Source: Clostridia bacterium (GTDB lineage Bacteria > Bacillota_A > Clostridia > Christensenellales > CAG-138). From it: a stretch of 26,497 nt of DNA. Position 1 is the stretch's first letter; every line of letters starts with the position of its first letter. Below are positions 7,812-14,875 of the stretch, one piece after another. Below the pieces are notes generated by a model. It did not search any database. It had not been told where the DNA came from and saw only the letters and a program-made list of their open reading frames with translations. Position numbers and translations under genes: made by a program. The DNA is taken from assembly GCA_017553815.1 (NCBI GenBank), contig JAFZJT010000318.1:1-26497 (forward strand), in the 5' to 3' direction.

Positions 7812-8594
7812 CTATTTCACCGCAAGGAACTGAATTCGCTCCGAATCTGGCTTTGGCGGCTCGAAGGTAAACTCCCCGAAGCACTCGACGCGGGAAAAGC
7901 CCGCCCTTTTAAGAGCGCTCATAAGCTCCGCTTCCGTGTGTGCGCGCTGGATATGCGTTTCCGAGCTTCGCGAGTAGAGGCTTTCGCCGTCCCGCGTTTT
8001 ATCGGTTTTGGTGAAGAAGTCAAGCTTCATCTCGATGAGCTTGCTTTTTTCGTCGTAGTTATTTTGCCAGAAATAGACGGCATTTTCGTTTTCATCGGTG
8101 AAGGCGCTGTTTCCGAGCACGGTCTCAAGCTTGTATTTTGATGAGACGTCGAAGATCAGCGCACCGCCCTGTTTTAATACGGAATGCGCGGCGCGGAAGA
8201 AGCTTTCTGCGTCCTCCTCGCCCGTCAGATAATTCACGCAATCGCAACAGGCGATAACGCCGTCGAGCGGCCTGTTGAAGGTGAGCGCGGTCATATCCAT
8301 CCGAACGAACGGGAGCTTCAGTCCGGCCGAGCGCGCTTTTTCGGAGGCGACGGCGAGCATCTCGTCCGAAATATCGCTCGCGGTGACATCGAAGCCGAGC
8401 TTTGCAAGCGGAACGGTGATATTCCCCGTGCCGCAACCGCATTCGAGGATGCGCGGCGCACGCGGGAAGGCGGCGCATCCGTCCATATTGAGGGCGCGGC
8501 GAAACAGGCGCGAAACGTATTGCGCCCACGCATTGTAATCGACCTCGTTCATAAAGCCGTCGTACAGCTTAGCAAGATGGGAATAGCTTTCCAA
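7812..8594 (-). CDS. Class I SAM-dependent methyltransferase, unknown substrate
   Basis: A 260-residue small-molecule-type methyltransferase. Motif I is ILECGCGTGN (49-58), followed by VTASDISDEMLAVA (acidic residue binding the SAM ribose), VRMDMTAL, and DGVIACCDCVNYL as motif IV, in the usual order. YDGFMNEVDYNAWAQYV at the N terminus is typical of the methyltransferase_11/25-like Firmicutes proteins next to heat-shock or housekeeping genes. The start is a TTG (8592-8594), supported by AAGGAAAGG about seven bases upstream; no in-frame ATG gives a full motif set. It is separated from hslO by 78 bases. The substrate cannot be inferred. Confidence 0.85.
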   Translation of the reverse strand: MESYSHLAKLYDGFMNEVDYNAWAQYVSRLFRRALNMDGCAAFPRAPRILECGCGTGNITVPLAKLGFDVTASDISDEMLAVASEKARSAGLKLPFVRMDMTALTFNRPLDGVIACCDCVNYLTGEEDAESFFRAAHSVLKQGGALIFDVSSKYKLETVLGNSAFTDENENAVYFWQNNYDEKSKLIEMKLDFFTKTDKTRDGESLYSRSSETHIQRAHTEAELMSALKRAGFSRVECFGEFTFEPPKPDSERIQFLAVK

Positions 8595-8640
8595 GAAAAC
8601 GCCTTTCCTTCGGGATTTTTGGGGGTGACGGACGGATTTT

Positions 8641-8655
8641 GGGCGTAAAACGCCC
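8641..8655. other. Short intergenic hairpin
   Basis: GGGCG and CGCCC flank TAAAA, followed on the plus strand by GTTTTATTTT. It looks like a small terminator facing plus, but no plus-strand gene precedes it. On the minus strand it sits downstream of the aminotransferase hairpin. Confidence 0.35.
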
Positions 8656-8674
8656 GTTTTATTTTAACAGAACC

Positions 8675-8698
8675 GCCCGCACCGTGACCGATGCGGGC
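8675..8698 (-). terminator. Probable terminator of the aminotransferase gene
   Basis: GCCCGCA (8675-8681) and TGCGGGC (8692-8698) form a 7-bp stem with a 10-base loop, about 30 bases after the aminotransferase stop. On the minus strand it is followed by GGTTCTGTT, an interrupted U-tract, so efficiency is uncertain. Confidence 0.5.
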
Positions 8699-8726
8699 AG
8701 AATGCTGTTTTGCTTCAATACGGCGA

Positions 8727-9923
8727 TTATTTATGGGTCTCGTTGTACTTTTTGATGCCGAGAGCGAGCAGATCCATCGCCCTTTCAAGATCCTGCTGTT
8801 TGAGAACGTACGCGATGCGGATCTCGTTCTTGCCCCTGCCGGGGGTGGCATAGAAGCCCTCGCCGGGAGCGAACATGACGGTGTCGCCGTTGTCATCGAA
8901 ATCGGTGAGAAGCCACTTCTGGAAGCTGTCCGCATTGTCAACGGGCAGAGCCGCCATCATGTAGAACGCGCCCTGGGGCTCCTTGACGACGATGCCGGGG
9001 ATCTCGAGCAGTTTCTTATAGCAGGTGTCGCGGCGGAGCTTGTACTCCTTGCGGACCTTCTCGAAATACTCGGGGCCTACGTTGTAGAGCGCCGCGGAAG
9101 CGACCTGATCGAGCGTTGCAACCGAGAGCCTCGCCTGGCAGAACTTGAGAAGGTTCTGGATGAGCTCCTTGTTGCGGGTGATGATGGCGCCGATGCGCGC
9201 GCCGCAGGCGGAGAAGCGCTTGGAAACGGAGTCGATTATGATAGCGTTGTCGGCAAGCTCCTCGAACTGGCCGATGGTGGCGAGCTGCTCGCCGCCGTAT
9301 ACGAACTCACGGTAGACCTCGTCGCCGATAACGTACAGGTCATGCTCCTTGGCAAAGTCCGCGATGGTGCGGAGCTCCTCGGGAGTGAGCACGACGCCGG
9401 TGGGGTTGCCGGGGTTGGTGAACATGATGGCGCGGGTATTCTCATTATAAGCTTCCTCGAGCTTCTCACGGAAGGCGTAGCGATAGCCGCCCTCGGGAGT
9501 GGTGGTGATGGGACGGATAACGCCGCCCGCGCTCTTTACGAAGGTATTGTAATTGGGGTAGAAGGGCTCGGGGATGATGACCTCGCTGCCGTCGTCCAGA
9601 ATGGAGAGCATCAGCATCTGAAGCGCCTCGCTGCCGCCGGTGGTGATGAGGATCTCGCTTTCATCGTAGTGGATGCCGAGCTTATCGTAATAATGCTGAA
9701 CGGCCTTTATAAGCACGGGCATACCGGGGGAAGCCGCATATTCAAGAACCGGATTGTCGAAGTTCTGGATAGCGTAGTAGTAGTTGGGCGGGGTCTCGAT
9801 ATCGGGCTGACCGATATTGAGGTGGTAGATCTTCTTGCCCTTAGCCTTGGCTTCAACCGCATAGGGATGGAACTTGCGCATGGGCGAAAGATTGCAGGCC
9901 TGCGCTTTTTGAGAGATCTTCAT
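8727..9923 (-). CDS. Pyridoxal-phosphate-dependent class I/II aminotransferase (aspartate aminotransferase-like)
   Basis: A 398-residue fold-type I aminotransferase, cytosolic, moving an amino group between an amino acid and a 2-oxoacid. Visible motifs are LNIGQPDIETP near the N terminus, TTGGSEALQ (PLP phosphate site), NPGNPTGV (170-177), DEVYREF (from 201), and the Schiff-base lysine in DSVSKRFSACGARIG (Lys235). A C-terminal arginine in RIAYVL would bind the substrate carboxylate. The ATG at 9921-9923 follows GGAGG by about seven bases; an open frame extends 34 codons further up but lacks family sequence. It is a single-gene unit with a promoter at 10016-10044. Substrate preference (Asp, Ala or aromatic) is not resolved. 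Confidence 0.92.
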   Translation of the reverse strand: MKISQKAQACNLSPMRKFHPYAVEAKAKGKKIYHLNIGQPDIETPPNYYYAIQNFDNPVLEYAASPGMPVLIKAVQHYYDKLGIHYDESEILITTGGSEALQMLMLSILDDGSEVIIPEPFYPNYNTFVKSAGGVIRPITTTPEGGYRYAFREKLEEAYNENTRAIMFTNPGNPTGVVLTPEELRTIADFAKEHDLYVIGDEVYREFVYGGEQLATIGQFEELADNAIIIDSVSKRFSACGARIGAIITRNKELIQNLLKFCQARLSVATLDQVASAALYNVGPEYFEKVRKEYKLRRDTCYKKLLEIPGIVVKEPQGAFYMMAALPVDNADSFQKWLLTDFDDNGDTVMFAPGEGFYATPGRGKNEIRIAYVLKQQDLERAMDLLALGIKKYNETHK

Positions 9924-10015
9924 TTTTTGCCTCCGAAAAGTCTTTGTGTTTTTTATTCGGGCGAAGATGAAGGAAAGCGCCGCTCTCCCCCGCTCCGTCT
10001 TAAAAATACCGTTAT

Positions 10016-10044
10016 ATTTTAGCATTTTAAAGCGCGAATGGCAA
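10016..10044 (-). promoter_or_regulatory. Sigma-70-type promoter of the aminotransferase gene
   Basis: On the minus strand TTGCCA (10039-10044), a 17-base spacer ending in TGC, then TAAAAT (10016-10021). The leader to the ATG is about 85 bases, G+C rich, with no T-box motif that I can recognise. The accessory block to the right has not disrupted this promoter. Confidence 0.6.
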
Positions 10045-10166
10045 TATGGCCCCGCGGGAGCGAAGCTATATATTTATTTGTCTCTCCCATGATCAGACGT
10101 AGATAATTATCCGTTGTTCACCTATATGCGTTTTGAAACAACAGTCAATATACAGAATTCAATTCA

Positions 10167-11146
10167 TTACTCTCTCTTAGTTTTCGCTTTAAACAAAACT
10201 CCGAAATTATAACGCCATTGTAGCGCGAAGCTCATTCCGATTTTGCCGTTTAAAGGACTTGTCTGAAAACGGTGCCATTCATTGTCATTCGGATATCTGC
10301 CGTTATCCTTTTGCGTTAGTATGACCCAGTTCTCTGCCGCAGCCACTATCCCTTGCTCGGGAGGAGTGATCTTGCTAACTCCGAGTATTCTTTCAAGCGA
10401 ATCATGTGGTATCAAGGCCTCTCCATCTTTTGATTTTTTATCGTTCTTTTTTCGGAAATCTTTCTGGCATCTATTGATACTTGCAGATAATGATTTGTGC
10501 TGTATCATCACGCTGTCGATTAACCGTAGAATGCAATTCGCTTCCCAATCACTCTGATTAACGTATGCGAGAAACCTAATGATTTTCTTCTGGAAAAACT
10601 CATCAGGATACTGCTCCCTAATTGCCTTTGCAAAGCTACAAAGCTTTGAATCGGCTATCTCGCTTCCGCTCAAATACTCTATTTTCAGAATTTGAAGGCT
10701 GAAAGGAGTACGTTTTTTTGCATCCTGATAATTTGTTAAAAGCACGATAACATCATATTCGTTTCCCAGCAGTCTCTCGTATGCCGAGAAGTATGGTTCG
10801 CTTGTACAATAGTTAGTAGACGGAGATTTGATTCCGAGCTCCAATTCCGGAATATCAACGCCTCTTGCCGGATTAACACTTAACTGAAGGCTAGAATCAA
10901 ACACGAACTTTTCCAGAACGCATACAAGCAACTTTTCGATAATGCTTCCAACTGTTTGCCGTCAAGATTTGGAAGGCGACCCTCGGTGCTCAAAGCGTTA
11001 AACCAATGCGGAAGCTCTCCTGTTCTGTCTATTCTTGCCAAAATCGGTGTGATCTCATCAAGATGCTGACCTGTCAGGATTTCATTGAGCTTTTCAAGTA
11101 TCAGCGGGGTGCTTTTGATGATTATTTCTTTTCTTTTTTGAATCAT
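10167..11146 (-). pseudogene. Type II restriction endonuclease, interrupted by a -1 frameshift
   Basis: Two overlapping reading frames make one protein: 10880-11146 gives the N-terminal part (MIQKRKEIIIKS... to EALSK), and the frame ending at 10167 continues with LLVCVLEKFVFD. Adding one A to the AAAA run at 10933-10936 (TTTT on plus) would restore a single protein of about 326 residues. It begins six bases after the cytosine methyltransferase stop, the standard position for the cognate endonuclease. GVDIPELELGIKS in the second half is a plausible PD-(D/E)xK-like acidic core; I cannot assign a recognition family. The region is visibly A+T richer than the flanks. Either the enzyme is inactive, leaving an orphan methylase, or the missing base is a sequencing error. 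Confidence 0.65.
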
Positions 11147-11151
11147 GAGTA

Positions 11152-12303
11152 CTATACTACCTCCATCAAATCAAAAAGGTCAAAGGTTTGTTTTTCTATT
11201 CTTCTGTACTTTTGCTTGATCATTCTATCCATTGCATAAGAAATCATCCTTGGTGGAACGGCATTTCCATACAGCTTATACTGATTATATGGTGATGTCG
11301 CATCGCAATGATGATCCGGGAAACCCTGTATTCTGGCATATTCAGTATTCGTCAGTCTCCTGAATCTGTCTCCCACCCGATACCTCTCATAGTGCCTACT
11401 TGTTGAAGCGGTAAGAGTAGGAGCAATGCCTTCGGCTCCGAAGATGGAGTAACCCATCCTTGCCCCTCCCGATTGATTATAGAGTATTTGAACCCCATTG
11501 TAGTATTTATTTATAAACTGACTGTTTTCGATTCTTTTAATCGTATCTTCAGTAAAATCAAACGAAGGATCGGGATCCTTTTCAAGAACAGCTTTTAGCG
11601 TTACAGGGGTGTTATACATTCTTTCGCAAACATCTGCGGTCACAAACAAACCGCGCATCGCCATCCCCCATGTCTTGAACTTCCCTTGACTTGTTTCAAT
11701 CTCTTTCCACCTTCCATAGTGTGCCGCAACGTCTAAGATACCTTTATCCAGCTGATTTTCATCCTCAGCGGAAAGGAAATAGCTATCTGAAGGCTGAACA
11801 TCCTTCGAACCCGCAATGATCACACTCTCTCTATGCTGGGGGAGACCGAAAGACGCCGCGTTGAATACGCGCCATTCAATTTTATAATCAAGTTGGGAAA
11901 GTGCTGATAGAATCGTCCTGAAATGGTTCCCGTTTTCCATAAACAGAAGGCTATTAACGTTTTCCAGCAGGAAATACCTTGGATTTTTATTTTTTAAAAC
12001 CTGAATTATTACTTCAAACAGCGTTACTCTGTAGTCGGCAACCCCTTGTTTTTTCCCCGCTTTTGAAAAAGGCTGGCAGGGAAATCCTCCCGTGAGGAAA
12101 TCGTGCTCCGGAATACTGTCCATATAATCATGAATATCGCCTTCAACAAATGAATCTTCGCCGAAATTATCCTTGTAAACTATAGCGGCGGTATGATCAA
12201 TATCATTTGCCCAAATCGTATTCATCCCGTTCTCATCTGCGGCGATTCTAAATCCGCCAATTCCGGCAAACAATTCTACTGAAGTCAGCTTCCTTTCGTT
12301 CAT
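11152..12303 (-). CDS. DNA (cytosine-5-)-methyltransferase of a type II restriction-modification system
   Basis: A 383-residue C5 cytosine methyltransferase that would protect the recognition site of the adjacent endonuclease. Conserved motifs occur in order: FAGIGG (12-17, SAM binding), GGFPCQPFS with catalytic Cys76, ENV (114-116), QHRE (156-159), a variable target-recognition region (about 190-310), then RRLTNTEYARIQGFP and LYGNAVPP (motifs IX/X). The start ATG at 12301-12303 is chosen because GGAGG at 12311-12315 lies seven bases upstream. The gene begins 38 bases after the truncated desulfidase fragment. I see no convincing promoter immediately upstream. Sequence specificity is unknown. 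Confidence 0.93.
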   Translation of the reverse strand: MNERKLTSVELFAGIGGFRIAADENGMNTIWANDIDHTAAIVYKDNFGEDSFVEGDIHDYMDSIPEHDFLTGGFPCQPFSKAGKKQGVADYRVTLFEVIIQVLKNKNPRYFLLENVNSLLFMENGNHFRTILSALSQLDYKIEWRVFNAASFGLPQHRESVIIAGSKDVQPSDSYFLSAEDENQLDKGILDVAAHYGRWKEIETSQGKFKTWGMAMRGLFVTADVCERMYNTPVTLKAVLEKDPDPSFDFTEDTIKRIENSQFINKYYNGVQILYNQSGGARMGYSIFGAEGIAPTLTASTSRHYERYRVGDRFRRLTNTEYARIQGFPDHHCDATSPYNQYKLYGNAVPPRMISYAMDRMIKQKYRRIEKQTFDLFDLMEVV

Positions 12304-12340
12304 CACGCTTCCTCCGTTCAAGGTCTAATATGAAATAATA

Positions 12341-12667
12341 CTACGCTTCATCCGTCATTATCTTGAGTATCTCCCTATCGGTTTCGCGCATACCCTCAGA
12401 GCCGAGGCGGCCGACGTTTCTAATGGTATTTTCAACTCCCTTTGAAACGATGCCGTCGCCCGCGTAGAACTGTGAGCCATTGAGATAGATGCTGTAGCCG
12501 AGTATGCCGGCGTTGACCGCAGCCGCGATCTTGCCCGCGCAGGAGGCTTTAGCGCCGTCGCAGACGACGCCCGAGATTATAGCGAGGGAATTTACGAGCG
12601 TATGGGCGATAATGTCGTAATCGCCGCCAAGAAGATATGCTATGCCCGCCGCCGCGCAGTATCCCAA
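12341..12667 (-). pseudogene. Truncated second copy of the 3' end of the UPF0597/CyuA-type cysteine desulfidase gene
   Basis: The frame encodes the last ~104 residues of the neighbouring desulfidase (AAAGIAYLLGGDYDIIAH... to ...EILKIMTDEA), identical to the intact protein except for the final residue (Ala instead of Glu). The N-terminal three quarters is missing and there is no proper start, so it is a fragment. Homology ends near 12657; beyond it only patchy similarity remains to about 12686. It stands between the small membrane-protein gene and the methyltransferase gene. CDGAKASCAGK, carrying two of the family's cysteines, is retained, but the fragment alone should not be active. Confidence 0.88.
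12348..12657 (-). repeat. Direct repeat copy A (310 bp)
   Basis: Aligns without gaps to 14883-15192 (offset 2535). I count 15 mismatches by eye, about 95% identity; the first 89 bases (12348-12436) are identical and all mismatches lie in the rest. Both copies lie in the same orientation and bracket the secreted-protein/membrane-protein pair. Confidence 0.92.
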
Positions 12668-12694
12668 ATGCTTGATCGCGCTCAGGTCTTACAC

Positions 12695-13201
12695 TCATCC
12701 GTTTATCACAGACCAGACTTTTACAATATCCCCCGAATTCAGTTCATATCGAACAACGCCATCATGCACCGATTTTATAGTCAATTGAGTAAAAACATGG
12801 CTCCCCGTAGCTCTGTTATCCCCAGTCTCACCGTTATGAGACGAACTATACAAAAGCTGCAAAAGCTCGGCTTCATCCATTGATGCGCCATACCCATCCA
12901 ACTCATCCATAGCCACCTCAAAAACAAGCGTTAAATTCGAATCACGAAAGCTTGCAGTGGCTTCGCCGCAGATAAGGACTGCCGTATCCGGTATGCATAT
13001 TCCGGTATCTTCATATACTGCCATACGCAGTTCCTCGCTAAGTGATTTGATCTCGGTATGCGTATCACTGCCTAAACCACACACAAGCAGATAGTTGCAC
13101 GAGTACACCAGAAGTATGCAGACCGCAAGTATCCCTATGAAAAGAAGAAGTATTTTGCTCTTTTCGCAAAGAAAGTGCTTTATTTCGCTTTTAGTTTCCA
13201 T
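12695..13201 (-). CDS. Small membrane-anchored protein, possible partner of the secreted protein
   Basis: A 168-residue protein with a short basic N-terminal cytoplasmic segment, one transmembrane helix (about residues 17-40, LLLFIGILAVCILLVYSCNYLL) and an extracytoplasmic domain of about 125 residues. I recognise no family. The ATG at 13199-13201 overlaps the last codons of the secreted-protein gene by 11 bases, so the two are almost certainly co-translated. Sequence is A+T richer than the flanking chromosome. The position suggests a dedicated partner such as an anchor, chaperone or immunity factor; this is inference only. The stop lies 28 bases from the truncated desulfidase fragment. Confidence 0.72.
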   Translation of the reverse strand: METKSEIKHFLCEKSKILLLFIGILAVCILLVYSCNYLLVCGLGSDTHTEIKSLSEELRMAVYEDTGICIPDTAVLICGEATASFRDSNLTLVFEVAMDELDGYGASMDEAELLQLLYSSSHNGETGDNRATGSHVFTQLTIKSVHDGVVRYELNSGDIVKVWSVING

Positions 13202-14782
13202 TGCTTATTATCACCCCATTTTCCATAGTCTGTCCCTTAGTCCAAGTTAGGGTGAAAGCGCAATTCCCATCAATCTCAAAATTGCAAGCCTCACCTCCAT
13301 GATGCAGCTCCCACATATCCCATTCTTCAATCCCAATCTTAGGAATCTTTTTTTCGCTCGGACTCCAATTATACACATCATGCAATTCATAGAATACATA
13401 AGCAGTGTATGTATTGCCTACCTTTTTGTAGGTACAACTTATGCATGTCGTGTACGATCCAATTGCAAGTTTCCAATCACAAAACGAACTCGAGTCAGTA
13501 TTGCAGCCAAATGCCGCAATGGTCTTGATGCTCTGATTCTGAGATGTAGCGGATGCCTCTACCGCGCTAATCAATCTGTTCATATCCCTATTACGAAGCG
13601 TTTTAGCAGTGTCCCATTCATTAATCACTCTTTCGAAATTAATATGTTCTCTGTATCCTTTCATATTCAGTAAATACTGTGATAACATATTGCCTGCATT
13701 AGGATATATAATCAGAGCCCCCACTCTAACACGATTAATCAAATCCAATGTATTTGCAATACCAGCTCTGCGTACCGCCTCGCTTTTCTTATAGTATCTC
13801 GATTCTGAACCAGCAACCTTGACATCATGCGGTTCATTCAAGCCATCTATGATATGTTGAGCGAGCGGAGTAACGTTAATTGTTGAAGAAAAACCCAATA
13901 AAACATAAAAAGTCTTCTTTCTTCCCGTAACCTTGTGCGTTGCGGTAATCTTTGTGCCACCATACGCACCGCTATTACCGATAACTTTACCGTTTGAATA
14001 AACTGCTTTTGTGTTGCTTAAGGAATATGTGAAATCATCAGCAAGCGTGAACAGTTCGTTTGAGTATCCCTTGTTGACAACAACAAACCCGCTGCCGCCG
14101 ACTACAACTTCAATGTTTCTGATGCTTGAATTCTCCGAAAGCTCTCTCTTCGTGGATGAAGCCGTGTTTCCGTAATAGGATGTTGTCATAGCTCTCCATA
14201 CACGCTTATCTTTCTCATCACCACTTCCAAGGGAACTGCTCATTGCAATTGACGAACCGTTCGCATAAAGATATTTATAATTGAATGCGCTCTTAAGATG
14301 ACAACCTCCGCTTGCATCAATATAAGCTGTCCATCGGCAATGTGCAGGAACAGTGCCGTTCACAGTAACAATAACTACTTCATTGCTTGCTTTGTTTGCC
14401 GATGGTACTCCAAGGAATTTTGTACTATTGCTATCCATGCGAATAGTATAATAATCGCCGCTTTTAGTAACCCTCCACTTAATACTGTTTCCGAGGTTTG
14501 CGAGCAACCCGGATTGAGTTGTAAGATTCGTTTTCAAAAAACCTCCTGTCAACTTATTATTGAAATAATAAGTCGCGTTAGCCAATCCGGAGCTTGATCC
14601 TGGATCTCCTATAATATCGCCTTTTGTATGCGTTGCATTATATTCTTCGAGTGTTGCTACACCGGCAAGAACATCCTCAAATGTGATGGTCTCACTTTGT
14701 TCATCCGATGTTTCGGCATGAGCAAAGCTGAATGATAAAAAAAGCATCAAGAATGCCAAGAAGATCGAGAGTGTTTTTTCAT
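13191..14782 (-). CDS. Secreted lectin-like multidomain protein, start frameshifted in a poly-A tract
   Basis: The open frame reads to TTG at 14849, but the natural start is the ATG at 14780-14782, seven bases after AAAGGA. From it the frame is one base short: the A-run after ATG has six As, and seven would give MKKTLSIFLAFLMLFLSFSF followed by AHA, a textbook signal peptide. Mature domains: about residues 60-200 a ricin-type beta-trefoil-like region (YYFNNKLTGGFL, KFLGV, KYLYANG); about 215-305 an Ig-like strand-rich domain (IEVVVGGSGF... TATHKVTGRKKTFYV); and a C-terminal domain with six cysteines and ELHDVYNW, HHGGEACNFEIDG, which I do not recognise. Restored length is about 530 residues. 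An in-frame GTG eleven codons before the signal core is a weaker alternative start. Function unknown; adhesin or toxin are possible. Confidence 0.7.
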
Positions 14783-14807
14783 AGTTAAATCCTTTCACAA
14801 AAAGTAA

Positions 14808-14833
14808 ATGCACACACATTGTAGCATGTGCAT
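14808..14833. promoter_or_regulatory. Inverted repeat overlapping the -10 box (candidate operator)
   Basis: ATGCAC-AC-ACAT (14808-14819) and ATGTGCAT (14826-14833) are inverted arms spanning the -10 box and the predicted start of the secreted-protein transcript. Position suggests a repressor site; the repressor is unknown. Confidence 0.45.
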
Positions 14834-14846
14834 TAAAGATTGTCAA
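14818..14846 (-). promoter_or_regulatory. Near-consensus promoter of the secreted-protein gene
   Basis: On the minus strand TTGACA (14841-14846, full consensus), a 17-base spacer ending in TGC, then TACAAT (14818-14823). The predicted transcript starts near 14811, downstream of the in-frame ATG at 14819, which supports translation starting at 14782. Confidence 0.85.
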
Positions 14847-14875
14847 CAATTAGTATTTGCTCTATACTATGTATT

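Noticed and set aside
9924..10015. T-box or amino-acid-sensing leader ahead of the aminotransferase gene.
   Set aside because: No T-box antiterminator sequence and no terminator/antiterminator pair can be found in the ~85-base leader.
8691..10022. A 443-codon open frame on the plus strand.
   Set aside because: It is the antisense shadow of the aminotransferase gene, which has all family motifs, a ribosome binding site and a promoter on the minus strand.
10167..11146. Assigning the endonuclease to a named family or recognition site.
   Set aside because: Only a plausible acidic core is visible; I could not match it confidently to any known restriction enzyme family.
12341..12667. The 108-codon open frame as a stand-alone gene.
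   Set aside because: It is a 5'-truncated copy of the neighbouring desulfidase gene with no ribosome binding site or start of its own.
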